Shown: piece after piece, positions 1 to 11,109 of the stretch
Numbering within the stretch: position 1 is the first letter of the stretch
Layout of the letters: each line of letters starts with the position of its first letter
Source: UBA7396 sp034676185
Lineage (GTDB): Bacteria > Patescibacteriota > Gracilibacteria > BD1-5 > UBA6164
Length of the DNA stretch: 64,000 nt
Assembly (NCBI GenBank): GCA_034676185.1
Contig: JAUCCN010000004.1
Span: 14,803-78,802 of the forward strand
Reading direction: 5' to 3'
Notes under the pieces: model-generated
Databases searched by the model: none
Seen by the model: the letters and a program-made list of their open reading frames with translations, nothing else
Told to the model about the DNA's origin: nothing
Position numbers and translations under genes: made by a program

Positions 1-1237
1 ATAATGGGACTCATGCATTATACCAAGCTGGATTAGAATTATTTCCTGTAATTCAAGTTTCTTGTAATACTGAATGTAATGATTGATTTGTTTTTGCTGA
101 AATAAATTTTGATACTTGTGATGTTGCATCATTATCCCAAACATGATTATTTTCATCAAATTTTAATAATTTTTTGATTGCCTCTGTTTCAGTTGTTGCT
201 AAACCAACTCACATATTTGGTTTTGTATTATCTCTGACTGCATAAAATATGATTTCTGAATAATTAGGTCTTTTATTTGTATCTTTTCCTACTGTTTTAT
301 CATATAATCTGAGTTTATATTTTGCTTGAGAATTGAGAGAATTATTTGATTGTAAATCAGCAGTAGATAAAGAGAGAATATTTCATAGTGCAATTCATTC
401 TTTAATTACATCTCCATTTTCTTTATGGAGAGAGAAGTTTTTTTCTTCAGATAAATATCAATTCATATGGCTTCCATATTTATCACTATATGTTACCTTT
501 AATTGAAAAGGATGATTTGCTAAATCATTAGCAGTATTTCATCATTTAAAGTACATTACATAAAGGTCTTGTCTTGTATGTCAAGATCTTTCTATAGGAA
601 TAGGACCAGTATAGTTTTGTATCATAGGATTTTTATATGTATCTCTGTCATCAGATGTTTCATTATTACTATCATATTTTACAATACTTCCACTTAATCA
701 AGTAAGTCTTTTTTCATTTTCTAATTTTGAAACAAAAATATTTTCATGATCTTCTGTAATTCCAGTGAGTTGAAATTGAGGAGCTGTTTTATCTATTTTA
801 TATGAAAATTCAAATTTAGAAGCATTATATGCGTGGTCTACTAGTAATATACGAAGAGTATAAGTTCATTCTCATTCAAATGCAATAGAATTAATTCATG
901 AAAAAAAATCAATGATTCAGGTAGTTGTTGTTCTTGTTATTCAAGGAAAATTTGTATTTAACTTTACATTTCCATTTGAAAAATTTTCTCATTTATAAGT
1001 CATTTTTCATACTCAAGAATCATTGTAAAAATATCATTTTTGACAAGGAGCGGTTTTGAAACGATTATCAGCAAGTCTCGTAGCATGAGGACTACACCAT
1101 GTTACTTCATAATACGAATATTTTATTCCTGAAGTAGATATTTCAAGAGCATCAGCAGGAATTAAGTTTGCATTTACTTGAAGTCAAAATGCAAAAAATA
1201 CTAATCATCATAATAGATATTTTATTTTTGTTTTCAT
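1..1237 (-). CDS. Large secreted surface protein (3' end outside window)
   Basis: About 412 residues are visible and the reading frame continues past base 1, so the C-terminus is missing. The start ATG at 1237 is followed by a signal peptide (MKTKIKYLLGGLVFFAFG..., with Gly from TGA), and cleavage is likely after VNA. The rest has no membrane segment I can see and is rich in Ser, Thr and Asn, with regions that look like beta-sandwich repeats (for example the stretch ending FEFSYKIDKTAPQF, which resembles the start of bacterial Ig-like modules). Many in-frame TGA codons fall where Gly suits. I do not recognise a catalytic domain. Likely exported and cell-surface or adhesive. It is followed upstream by another small secreted protein on the same strand. 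Confidence 0.75.
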
Positions 1238-1369
1238 AAAAGAAAAATTATAAAATAGTGAAAAAGATATAATCTGGGTAATAATAATTTATTACTCTAT
1301 AAATTGTAGTATATATTTTTTAAATTGTCAAATTTATATCGTATTTTTTAATATGTATCATTTTTTATA

Positions 1370-1402
1370 AAAAAAATAATATTCCATTTGAAGAATATTA
1401 TT
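1370..1402 (-). terminator. Rho-independent terminator after the 156-aa secreted protein
   Basis: On the minus strand AAATAATATTC and its complement flank a short loop and are followed by a T-rich run. The stop codon of the gene lies at the 5' edge of the stem. Confidence 0.6.
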
Positions 1403-1868
1403 TATTTTTTGAGATTAAACTTTGTACTTTCTTATAATAAATTTTACTATTTTTATAAGTACTTAGAACTGCATCTTGTATTTCAAGATTGTATTCTAGC
1501 TTTGGATTTTTATCTATTAAACTGAGATAGTAAAAAAAATCATTGGTATAAGATATAAAAAGAGAGTAATTTTTTACAATTCCATTGGTGGTATAATAAT
1601 CAAAAATTCATTTTTGATGAGAATATATAATTTCTTTTCTTACAATTGTATCATAACTCAGCAAATCAGAATAAATTTTTTTTAAAGAATTATCGCGGAA
1701 AGTATAATTATCAAGAGATTGTAATTCTAATTCATATTTTATAGGTCCATAGTCTAAATTGAGTAAATTTTCTATAAGTCATTTTTGTGAATATGTATTT
1801 GCAAAAGCATTATTTTCTATTGAAAATAGAGAAAAAATTGCTATAATGATTATGAGAGCTTTCTTCAT
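1398..1868 (-). CDS. Small secreted protein of unknown function
   Basis: 156 residues, start ATG at 1868, TAA stop. A hydrophobic signal peptide (MKKALIIIIAIFSLFSIENNAFA) is followed by a Tyr, Lys and Asp rich hydrophilic mature region with predicted helices. Two in-frame TGA codons are read as Gly. No family is recognised. It is transcribed divergently from the DnaJ-like gene, and its 3' end overlaps a strong hairpin, so it appears to be a monocistronic unit. It is probably periplasmic or surface-exposed. Confidence 0.65.
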
Positions 1869-1933
1869 ACGAGTAAAATAATTAAAAAGTAAGATATTTT
1901 TATACTAATATTTTTTTAAAAGTCAATAGTAAT

Positions 1934-2623
1934 ATGGAAAAAAATTTTTATGAGATACTTTGAATTACTCAATCAGCATCAGAGGATGAGATAAAAAAAG
2001 CTTATAGAAAGCTAGCAATGAAATATCATCCCGATAGAAATAAAGGAAATAAAGAGGCTGAAAGTAAGTTTAAAGAGATAAATGAAGCATATGAAACACT
2101 TTCAGATGAACAGAAAAGAAAAAATTATGATATGTTTTGAAAATCTTGATTTTCTTGAAATGGAAATCCATTTTGAGGTGCAGGGAATTATTCATATTCT
2201 ACTGGTGGAGTAGATTTAGAGGATTTATTTTCTAGTTTTTGAGGAGGAACAAAAACTTGATGATTTTCATCTGCTGGATTTGATTTTTCGGATTTATTTT
2301 GATGACAAACAAAGACTCATAGAAATTATAAAGAAGAAAAAAAAGAAGAAACAGTAGATATTGAAAAAACCTATGAAGTTCCAGTATTTGATTTGATTTT
2401 AGGTTGTAAGATAGAAGTAGAGGGATTTTTATGACAAAAAGCAAAATTGAAAATTCCACCAAATACAAAACCTGGAACAAAGTTTAGAGTAAAAGAATTT
2501 GGAAAAAATATTTGAGGGAAAATATGAAATTTACTTGTAAATATTGATGTAAGAATGCCAAAACATATAAGTGAAGTTGATTTACAACTTCTAGAAAATA
2601 TCAGAGAAAATATTTGATATTAA
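1934..2623 (+). CDS. DnaJ/CbpA-type J-domain co-chaperone
   Basis: 229 residues. The N-terminal J domain (about residues 4-66) shows YEILGITQSAS, the HPD motif (KYHPDRN) and YETLSDEQKR, which stimulates the DnaK ATPase. A Gly/Phe-rich linker follows (about 67-120), where most glycines come from TGA. Then comes a single C-terminal substrate-binding beta domain with KIPPNTKPGTKFRVK. The Cys4 zinc-finger repeats of canonical DnaJ are absent, and at 229 residues it is shorter than DnaJ (about 370) and CbpA (about 300), so the second C-terminal domain is reduced. It reads as a compact class-B Hsp40. No Shine-Dalgarno lies upstream of the ATG. The ribosome-factor gene follows after 94 bases. Confidence 0.88.
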
Positions 2624-2717
2624 AAAAATATCATTATAATTATAGAGCTTTGATAAAACAATTTTTAAAGCCTTGTAAAAGTCATTTTATCAAATTTATA
2701 CCCTTAACTATAAGATT

Positions 2718-3014
2718 ATGGAACTAAAAATACAAATACATGCTCCGGAAGAAGCAAAAGGAGTAGTTGAGAGACTTACTTGAGAAAACTTAGATCAAAA
2801 ATTAAAAAGTTATTTAAATAAACTTGATGGAGAAGATGTAGAAGGAAATATCAGTATGAAGATTGAAAAAAATAAAAAATGATTATTTAATGGAGTATTA
2901 CAAATAAATATTGATGGAAAATCTTTTAGGTATGAAAGGGAAGATTATAAAAAACTTGATGATTTAGTAAATAATTTATTTGATCATTTTAAAGAAGAAT
3001 TATCAAATAAATAA
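2718..3014 (+). CDS. Short ribosome hibernation factor (RaiA/HPF family)
   Basis: 98 residues, close to the length of short HPF/RaiA proteins. It has the expected layout: an N-terminal beta strand (MELKIQIHAP), a helix with LDQKLKSYLNKLDGED, central strands (ISMKIEKNKKG, VLQINIDGKSFRYERE) and a C-terminal helix DDLVNNLFDHFKEELSNK. Proteins of this family bind the 30S decoding centre and stall or dimerise ribosomes in starved cells. It follows the J-domain gene in the same direction, which would fit a stress unit. The assignment rests on overall pattern rather than an invariant motif, so confidence is moderate. Confidence 0.6.
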
Positions 3015-3028
3015 AAAATAAGGTTTTA

Positions 3029-3222
3029 GAGCCTGTCCCAAAAAGGTCATCCTGAATTTATTTCAGGATCTTTTTTTAAATGAAAGATTCTGAAAATATT
3101 GAAATGTATCCCCCTTAGGGAGAAGTTCAGAATGACTAGGATGAAAGATTTTGAAATATATGTCTTTAGGTATAAATTCTAAAGTGATGAGCCTAAAAAA
3201 ATCTTATTTTTGGGATAGACTC
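3029..3222. mobile_element. MITE-like 194-bp element with terminal inverted repeats
   Basis: The left end GAGCCTGTCCCAAAAA (3029-3044) and the complement of the right end (3207-3222, GAGTCTATCCCAAAAA) match at 14 of 16 bases. The flanks carry a perfect 5-bp direct repeat TTTTA (3024-3028 and 3223-3227), as expected of a target-site duplication. Inside is GTCATCCTGAATTTATTTC with its own dyad (CCTGAA/TTCAGG) and, further on, AGTTCAGAATGAC, the near-complement of the first. No open reading frame is present. It lies between the hibernation-factor gene and the convergent nucleosidase gene. Confidence 0.65.
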
Positions 3223-3229
3223 TTTTACT

Positions 3230-3970
3230 TTATTTTTTTATTGTCTCTATAAATTGGTTTTTTCAAAGTTTTCCAAGAAAATGAAAAATTTGTTTTTTAT
3301 TTTCTCAAAAAGCAAGTTGTTTATTTATATATTTTTTCAAAATTTCTGTTTCACTAAAAGTGAGTCTATAATTTTGTTTTAATTTGTATATAATAATTTC
3401 AAAATCCTCTTTTTTATTTATAGTTAAAAAATCTTGTATTTGATCTATTAATGTTTGATAATTAAATCATAATAAACATTTTTCTAGTTCTATTTTGTCT
3501 ATTCTTAGGGATTCTTGAGATATGAGGTCAAAAGGTTTTTTAATTATTATATAAGGAATTTTTTCTTTATCACATATAAAATCAATTCAAAAACTTTCCA
3601 TATCTACGAAGTTTTCATCTCAAATTTCATTGATATTGGTGATAATTTTATCACTACAGGCAATTGATTTGAGAGAAAGATTTTTTATATAAATGGGACA
3701 GAGAGTTTCTTTTTGATTAGAAATGTTTTTTATACGATATACTTGAAAAAAATTATTTTCTTTTTCATCTTTTTTTCCACAGACTCATATATTTACAATA
3801 AAATCTGGTTTATTCCCTTCTTGAATATAATTTTTTATAGCATATAGACTATTTAAAATTCATACTCAAGTGATAAGAATATCAGTTTCAACTCATTTGA
3901 GAGATAGGTTTTTTATTTCTTGTTTTATAATCTTAGCTTCTATTGGAAGGGCGATAGTGAAGAGGATCAT
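3230..3970 (-). CDS. MTA/SAH nucleosidase-like purine nucleosidase
   Basis: 246 residues. The nucleoside phosphorylase fold is indicated by the N-terminal strand MILFTIALPIEAKII, the TGVGILNS loop, the INIGVCGKKD segment and, above all, VDMESFGI (about residues 125-132), matching the conserved VDME motif whose Glu contacts the ribose. Enzymes of this family cleave the glycosidic bond of methylthioadenosine, S-adenosylhomocysteine or futalosine. The C-terminal third (about 165-246, KKPFDLISQESL then a Lys/Glu-rich helical part) is unlike standard MtnN and may be a lineage-specific extension. The stop TAA lies 8 bases from the MITE-like element. Confidence 0.7.
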
Positions 3971-4030
3971 AAGTAGGAGAATAAATTTTAATTTGAAATG
4001 ATTATATAAGATTTTTGAAAAATTACAAAT

Positions 4031-6145
4031 TTACTGACACGGCATTTTATAAATTTTGGCTGTAAAATTACATTGTACTGGTCAAACTGACGTAATAAAA
4101 CAACAATTTGTTGGAGCACTCAATACATACCAAACTCCATCTTCACTACATTCTTCTCATTGGAGAGAGTTTTGGCTATAAGAAGCTCAAAGAGTTCTGG
4201 CTGCAGAAGTTCATCAAGCTGCACATGTTGACTTGACACTGATAGATGCAGTCCCAGGATACGCATTATAACCACTATACGCATATCAACTAACACTTCA
4301 TCTCCAATTATTATGACCATCAAATATTCAAGTTGATTGTCACAAATATACAGGAGCTCCATAATATTTTGGTTGTTCTTGCCAAGTAGCATAAACAGTA
4401 ATGGCACTATTTATAAGAGTAGATTCCGTTATTGACCATCATAAAAAAATATATCCATTTCGAGTTGGGGTACTTGGTAAAGTTCAAATTGCTGTATTTG
4501 CTACTACTGTTTTTGTAGTTGGTGAAAATCCAGTTCCTCCATTTCCGTGAAATGTGACTATATATGTATTTGGAGTACACCCCGGACTTGAATAATTATT
4601 ATTAAATACATGTCAAGAGTTACAACTTCAAGCATTATTTGCAGTAGAAAGAGTAGAAATCACTCAAGCATTACAAGAAAAAGTAAAGTTAGCAGAAGTA
4701 TTTCCATTGGCAGGATTGGTTCAAAAAGCTCTGTTTGCACTCGTAATAGTCACACTATTTCCATGAGTTAAACTTTGAGAAGCAAGGGAATACACAAGTC
4801 CACTATGTACTCAAGAAGTAGGAGTTATACAATTATTTCATACACATTGATTACTCTCTATATCATAAGTAAATCAAGAATTACATTTAAATCTACATTC
4901 TTCATTACTTGGCTCTACATTATGAAGTGAAGTATTACTTGGTTGCCAAGAAGTTCCATTCCATATTTGATTTATACTTGAAGTTGTGTTGTATGTTGCG
5001 TTGGTTGGGATGTTACTACAGGTTTGATTTCTTGTGTCTGCTTCACAGGTGTTACTTCAAGAGTTATATGTGTAATTTGTATTACATTCAAAACTACATT
5101 CTCAAGGTGTTTCTTGATAATTCCAACTTACTTGATGATTTTCACTGGTTGCCGTTGAAGTAGCATTAAGTGGAGGATTATTTTGACATTTATTTTCTAC
5201 ACAAGTATTATTATATGGAATATATCATAAAGTGGTACAAGTCGTATTTACTATATTTTCTGTTGCTCATATTGTATCAAATTCTCCATTATTACATTGT
5301 ATAGTAAGTTCTAAAACTTGAGCTCCATTTAATATTTCTATTTCTTTAGTAAAAATTTGTGTTTCATTATGTTGTAATGAAAGTAATGTGTAATCATTAT
5401 AATTTTTATTTCAACAAGAAAGATTTCCACTTAATGAAGATTCTATTTCTTGAGCCAGAACATTTCAGGTAGAAGTAGTTTTCCCACCACTTCATACATC
5501 TCATCAAATATAGGTAATAAGTTCTTTTTGTTGATATTCATCATTCAAAATATTAATTCCAGTATTGGTCGTAGTATATTGAAGAGGTATTTTATTTTCG
5601 TCTGTAATAATTCAAAGTTTATCTCCATAGATATACACAAATCTTTGAGAATAGTCCTGAGAAGAATTATTTGCATAACTTTGAGGAAACAAAGAGAGAT
5701 GATTGATATTTTCGCCATTTTCTAAATATCACAGAAGTTGTCATTTTTGTTTTTGTTTATCTACTGCATAAATATAACTGCTTCCATCTTTTGGGTCAAA
5801 TCAGTTTCCTTGCAAAGATATTGATATTTTTATATTTTTTCCAATTTCTCATTGATAGGTAAGAATATGGTTTCCGGCAGTAATTTCTATTGAATTATCA
5901 GGAGTAGGATAGCTTCCAGATTTTATTTTATAGATAGAAAGTCATTGAAATATCGTTTGCATATCACTGACTCTTACACTATCTCTGGTTATATTGTGAT
6001 AGTTTTTAAAACTCATAAATGCTATAGTGGCAAGAATGGCTAAAATAGTAATAACAATGATAAGTTCAACGAGAGTAAAACCGGTTTTACTCAAGAAATT
6101 TTTAGAAAAATTTCTTTTCTTTTTTATTATTTGTGATTTCAACAT
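4031..6145 (-). CDS. Prepilin-type surface protein with Listeria-Bacteroides (InlB-type) repeat
   Basis: 704 residues. A class III (type IV prepilin) signal lies at about residues 20-50: basic leader, then KTGFTLVELIIVITILAIL, with the Gly|Phe cleavage site, Glu+5 and a hydrophobic helix. A pseudopilin-like neck follows (SMSxQTIFQGLSIYK pattern). The rest is a very large exported region: Asn/Thr-rich beta segments, several Cys pairs (CSFNCN, CRFKCN, CSCN), then an InlB B-repeat-like unit (TFHGNGGTGF ... RNGYIFLGWS ... TVYATWQE), and a Cys-rich tail. Minor pilins are usually about 150 residues, so this is a giant pilin-anchored adhesin candidate. The start chosen is the ATG just before the basic leader; a plausible promoter lies 30-57 bases upstream. 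Confidence 0.82.
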
Positions 6146-6174
6146 CAAAAAAATTATGAAATAAAGGCGTATAA

Positions 6175-6202
6175 AGCATAATATACTTAATTTTTTTTGC
6201 AA
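6175..6202 (-). promoter_or_regulatory. Promoter for the 704-aa prepilin-type gene
   Basis: On the minus strand TTGCAA (6197-6202), a 16-base spacer and TATGCT (6175-6180). The ATG is at 6145. Confidence 0.5.
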
Positions 6203-6257
6203 GTTTTTTAATCTTTTGAAGAAAATAAGAAAAATGAAAGGTATTTTTATCTCATTT

Positions 6258-7367
6258 TTAGATAATTTCTGAAATGATGCGATCCATAATAGGAATATTT
6301 GCATCATTGATAGAAAGAATATCATTTTCAATATTTATATATCACATTTGTAGAAAATTGTTGATTTTTTCTTGATTGAATTTGGCATAAATTTCTTTAC
6401 TTAATCATTTTGTTCTCATTCAAAACATAACTTCTTCTAAAAATATTTCTCTTTCATTCAAATGTTCTTCGTATTCTAGTTCTCATTTATAATATCATAA
6501 AAAATCATCTTTATAAGCATAACGAGTATTATTTACAAAACTATGACTTCCAAGTCAAAATCCTACATTTTCAGAGTGATCCCAATATGATTTATTATGT
6601 TTACATTCATATCCAGATTTTGAAAAATTTGAAAGTTCATATCTATAAAATCAAGACTTTTCTAAATAAGCTTTTATTTCTGAGTATTCTTTTGAGAAAA
6701 ATTCTTCTTCTAATCATAGATTTTTCCAATTTTCTGGATATGTAATTTTTTCAAAAATTGAATCATCCTCATTTCAAACATAATAATCTTCCAACATATA
6801 GACTGAAATATGTTTGATAAAATCATAATTTTCTAAAATATATTTTATATCTTGAAGTGTTTCTCAAGGCTCAACATAGGGAAGTCAGATAATAAAATCG
6901 ACAGAAATATTTTCTATTTTTGAGTTTTTTAGATGTTCAAGAGCAGAAAAAATAGTTTCTTTTGGATCTCTCTTTATTTCTTTTAGAGCTGTATTATTGA
7001 GAGTTTGTATTCCCATACTAATCCTGTTTATTCCTAATATCTTCCAAGAGAGGAGGTTTTTAGAAGTGATATTTTTGGGAGTAGTTTCAAGGGTAATTTC
7101 AATATTTTTTTTGAATCAAAATTTTTTTTGTAGAGTTTCCAAAATTTCAGATAATTGAGTAATTTCTAAAATACTGGGAGTTCATCCTCAAAAATAAACA
7201 CTATTTAAAAGATCTGCATTTTTAACAGGTCTTTTAAAGTTTTTTATATCAGCAACTAAATGTGCAAGATATTTATGTACTAAAATTTTGTTTATACTTC
7301 CCAAAGAAGCAAATCTGCAATATTTACATTTACTTTCACAAAAGGGAATATGAATATAAGAAAACAT
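6258..7367 (-). CDS. hemW: Radical SAM protein, HemW / coproporphyrinogen dehydrogenase-like
   Basis: 369 residues, usual length for HemW. The N-terminus has the cluster-binding CxxxCxxC motif (FCESKCKYCRF), followed by the SAM-binding FGGGTPSIL (the second and fourth positions use TGA), and GINRISMGIQTLN and IIGLPYVEPGET, all typical of the HemN/HemW family. C-terminal parts LGSHSF and RYELSNFSKSG also fit. HemW-type members act as heme chaperones rather than coproporphyrinogen oxidases; a heme pathway is not visible here, so the substrate is uncertain. Its ATG overlaps the TAA of the upstream coiled-coil gene by one base (TAATG), indicating translational coupling. Confidence 0.85.
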
Positions 7368-9007
7368 TATTTTTTAGCATTTAAAAGATGTAATTTTACT
7401 ACGAGTAACATAAATCTTGTTTTATCATTCAATTTTGCATTTGATAAAAGAGTATCTATTTTTTTAATTACTGTATTTAATTTTTCTTTATAAGTATTTG
7501 GAAATTTTATTTTTAGATTAGAAATAATAGTATCGAGTTGTAGAGTATATTTTTCTGCCTTCATTTTTGTATATTTGAATTGAGAAAGTTCTTTTGTAAT
7601 ATAGAAGACTTCAAGATTATTTTCTAAATTAGAAATTTTTGTATTAAGGGTAGTGTTATTCAAAAGAGTATATTTTTCTATATCTTTTTTAAATGATGCA
7701 ATTTGTGCACTTATATAAACAAAATCATTTGATTTTGAAATTCTATCATTTAATAGTGAGTATCTTAAATCGATAGTATCAGAAGCAAGGAGAGTATTTT
7801 TAGTTTCTAAAGCTATGAAATTAAGTTTTTCTTTTAATCTTGCAAGTAAATCTTCTCTATATCATTTGTAATTTTCGTTGTAAAATTTTATCATTTCATT
7901 TTCTAATCTGATTTTTACATTATCATAGGTATTACTTGTACTTCCAGTACCAATAAGAGTAATAATTTTTGAGTTAATTTCAGATAATTTTTGACCAATA
8001 AAATTTATTTCTTCTAAAGAACCAGTATTTGATATTACATCTCCTGCTTTCAGTTTTCCATCAAGATCATAATATTTATTTTTTGCTGTATTAAATTTTG
8101 AAACAAGGGCATTAATATCAGAATCAGAATAAATAACTCCATAACTTTCATTTATTTTTAATACAAGAGAATTCTCAAAATTTTGTAATAAAATATCAAT
8201 CAATCTATCTATATCTCATTTATAATTTTCTAAACTTTTATTTGCTTTTAAATTTCCATCTCTAATTTTTTCTAATTCTTGTCTTAAAACACTTATATAA
8301 TGTTTTTGTTTTTCTTCAGAAAAAAGAGTTAAATCTCAAGCAAATGAAAGATAGGTTTGTTTAAAATCATTATAATTCTTCTCAAAATCTACATAAATAG
8401 AATAGAGAGTTTCATACTTAGATGAAAAATTCTCGAGTGATTTTATTTCTTGAGAGTTTGATAAATAAGCATTTTTTAATCTTGTTTCATAATCACTAAG
8501 AGAAGTCGAATATTTATTTGTAAGAGTAGTTGTTTTGCTAGAAAATGTTTGTGAAAGATTAGTATAATTATTTTCTATATTTTTAATAGAATTATTTAAG
8601 GTAGTTTTTTCGTTATCACTTACGGTAGTATAATTAATTTTTATGTTATTTTTTATACTGGTTAGGTTACTTATTTGTGTAGAAGTGGTATCTGAAATTT
8701 CTTTTGAGAGATTATTAAATTCTCAAAGTAAATCTTCTTTAAAATTTGAGCTTAATTTTCCAAGAGAAACAAGATAGCTTACTGTTTTTGCATTATATCA
8801 AAGTTTAGTAAAAATACTATCATATTCAGAAGATAGACTAAATACTTTATCTTCTAAACTTTTTGTTGCCGTTGTTTTTAATGTAGTAATTTTTCACTCT
8901 AAAGTGGTAATATCATTTAAAAGAGAATCTTTATTATTGGTATTTGCAAAAGATGTATTTATAGAAAATAGAGTAAGCAAAGATAAGATAAAAAATTTTT
9001 TCAGCAT
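7367..9007 (-). CDS. Secreted long coiled-coil protein
   Basis: 546 residues. A signal peptide (MLKKFFILSLLTLFSINTSFA) leads into an almost entirely helical region rich in Asn, Lys, Thr and Ser, with long heptad-like stretches (for example SLENFSSKYETLYSIYVDFE) and no membrane segments or Cys. It may form an extended periplasmic or surface rod. It sits between the solute-binding protein gene (17 bases upstream) and the HemW-like gene (1-base overlap), so all three are probably co-transcribed. Function unknown. Confidence 0.7.
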
Positions 9008-9024
9008 ATACTATAAATTAAAAA

Positions 9025-10371
9025 TTAAAATGAACTACAATTTTGTTCTAAACTTTCACTAGAAGTGGTTTTATTTTTTATACATAATACTTTTTTTCTA
9101 AAAATTTCAAATAATTCTATTGAATTTAGTTTATTATCAAGTATATTTTTTACTTCTCTATCATAAATACTTTTTATTCATTTATTAAAAGTAGTGAGCT
9201 CTAAGTTAGCATTATAAAAATCTTTATATTTGATAGTGAATCCTTCTTTTATATTTTCTTCTCATCTCGTAGCCATAAGTCAGAGTTGAGTTGGCATATA
9301 ATAATTAAAAATTTCTAAATATTTTTTTTGTCCGTCTGGTGAGTAAAAATATGTCATAAGATCTTGTGCAGTTGTGGATTTTAGAGAGTTTTTATTTATT
9401 ACAAAATAATTGTAATTGATAAGAAGTTTTCCACTATTTTCTTTGTACATAGGAAATATTTCTGCTCTGAGAAAGTTTCTATTAAATCATTTTTTCTCTA
9501 TTTCATCAAGCATTCTTGGATATCCAATTACCATTTGAATATCTCATTTGCTAAAAGCATCAAGATTATTTTTATTATCTGTGAGAAGGCTTTGGAAAAG
9601 TTCATCATATTTATTATCTTGTCTTTCATCTCAAAATCTGATGTAATTTGATAAAGATGATTTTATACTATTCCCACTCGCATCTTGTAGATTTTTTATA
9701 TCATCAAGAAGAAAAAATTGGGTAATAATATCTTCGGCTTTGTAAACAGTAGATCCATTTCAAATACCAATTCATATTTTTCCAGAATTTTCTCTTAATT
9801 CTCTTACTACTTCATTTATATAAGCCCAAGTTGAAAGAGTTTTTCCTTTTATTTCTCTGAAATTATAAAAAATTCATAAATTTTCATATCAAAGAGGAAT
9901 TCCAGCAAGAAATTCTACTTCTTTATCATCAACTTTTGTTTTTCTGATAAGATCATTTGAAAATACTAAATCGTAATTTTTTCTAAAATCATCAGGAGAA
10001 ATAAGTGTTGGGTCAATTCATGATATTTGAGACTCAAATATAAGAGAATCATTATTATTTACCATAAACATATCTGGGGCTTCTTCTCTTAAAAATGCTC
10101 CAATAAGAGCATTATAATACTCTTCATAATCTCCAAAAGAAACGATATTGAAATTGGTATTTTTATAAGCGGTATTTACAGATTTAAAATCATTTAAAAA
10201 AGTATTAAATTTTTCTTTATTATCTTGTAAAATCCAAAGTGTAAAATCTCAAGAAGAAGATGAAGATCTATTTTTTGTTTCTCAAGTGCTTGAAAGCAAC
10301 ATGAAAATACTTATAAAAAATATTACTAAAACAATTCAAATTATAAGAAATATTATTTTATTTTTATTCAT
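9025..10371 (-). CDS. Extracellular solute-binding protein, family 1-like, membrane-anchored
   Basis: 448 residues. One uncleaved-looking N-terminal membrane helix (about 5-28, IIFLIIGIVLVIFFISIFML) replaces the usual lipoprotein signal; no Cys follows it. The body matches sugar or oligosaccharide-binding proteins of ABC importers: TLWILQDNKEKFNTFLNDF at the start of the first lobe, the APDMFMVNNND motif, IPLGYENLGIFYN, the GKTLSTWAYINEVV hinge segment, DIQMVIGYPRM and a late YFYSPDGQKKYLEIF. No permease or ATPase gene is adjacent, so the transporter partner, if any, is elsewhere. It starts 28 bases after the HIT gene. Confidence 0.75.
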
Positions 10372-10399
10372 AAAAAGGTTGGTAAAGTGATAAAAGTTT

Positions 10400-10717
10400 T
10401 TATATATTACTTAAAAGATGAAGATGAATATGCATAACTTCTTGTCCTCATTTTTCTCATACATTAAAATGAAGTTTATATCCTTGTTCAATTTTTAAGT
10501 CTTTTGCTACTTTTTTTGCAACAAAAAACATTTCAGCAATGAGTTCTCTATCAGATTCTTCAATATCATTAATAGTGGGAATTTCCTTTTTTGGAATAAT
10601 AAGCAAATGAGTTTTTGCTTGAGGATGAATATCTTTGATAACAATAATATTATCCTGTTCATAGATAATATCGCTTGGGATTTCTCTTGTAATAATCTTT
10701 GTAAATATGCTAGTCAT
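10400..10717 (-). CDS. HIT-family nucleotide hydrolase (HinT-like)
   Basis: 105 residues, normal for HinT. It starts MTSIFTKIITREIPSDIIYE, with the family's IPKKEIPTINDI segment and the catalytic histidine triad HIHLHLL near the C-terminus. Two TGA-encoded glycines (NVGEKGGQEVMH) sit exactly in the conserved glycine turn before the triad; with TGA as stop the protein would lose its active site. HIT enzymes hydrolyse purine phosphoramidates and aminoacyl-AMP adducts. First gene of a probable four-gene minus-strand operon. Confidence 0.9.
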
Positions 10718-11109
10718 AATTAGGATTTAGTAATAAACATTTTCTATACTTTTATTGTCATTTAATTCAATATGTTTTTTTAAAATATTATTTTGCACTA
10801 CGATAAAAAATCATATTATTCAAAAAATAACGAGTCAAAAAAAAATAATATTTGTTATATTATGTATATTTGTACTTATATTTTTAAAATTTGATATATT
10901 GAGTTTTTTTATTATAAAAAAGAGCCAAATACATCATAAGAAAAAAATATATATTCAAATTCAAAACATAAATTTTACTTTTTTTAAAAAATAGTATAAT
11001 CAAATATGGTATTTCTACTCAATGCAAAGTATAATTTTTTTATTTTTTTTTGCAAATTTTTAAAAAATAGTGTAAAATACTTCTATTATTACTTTATAAC
11101 TTTTATAAT
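10718..11109. other. 392-base intergenic region between divergent genes
   Basis: Extremely AT-rich, no convincing gene. The right end holds the promoter of the 124-aa protein. The left end presumably holds the minus-strand promoter for the HIT operon, but I see no clear boxes. Confidence 0.6.
11050..11078 (+). promoter_or_regulatory. Promoter: TTGCAA, 17 bases, TAAAAT
   Basis: -35 box at 11050-11055 and -10 box at 11073-11078, 32 bases before the ATG at 11110. Confidence 0.6.

Noticed and set aside
4909..5725. Open frames on the plus strand opposite the 704-aa prepilin gene
   Set aside because: They lie inside a well-supported minus-strand gene and have no motif; shadows of it.
8200..8999. 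Phage or prophage genes in the coiled-coil region
   Set aside because: Long coiled coil with a signal peptide and no tail or capsid motif; better a surface protein.
10755..10994. 79-codon open frame starting with TTG
   Set aside because: AT-rich chance frame between divergent genes, weak start, Lys/Ile/Phe composition that follows base content; no promoter fits it.
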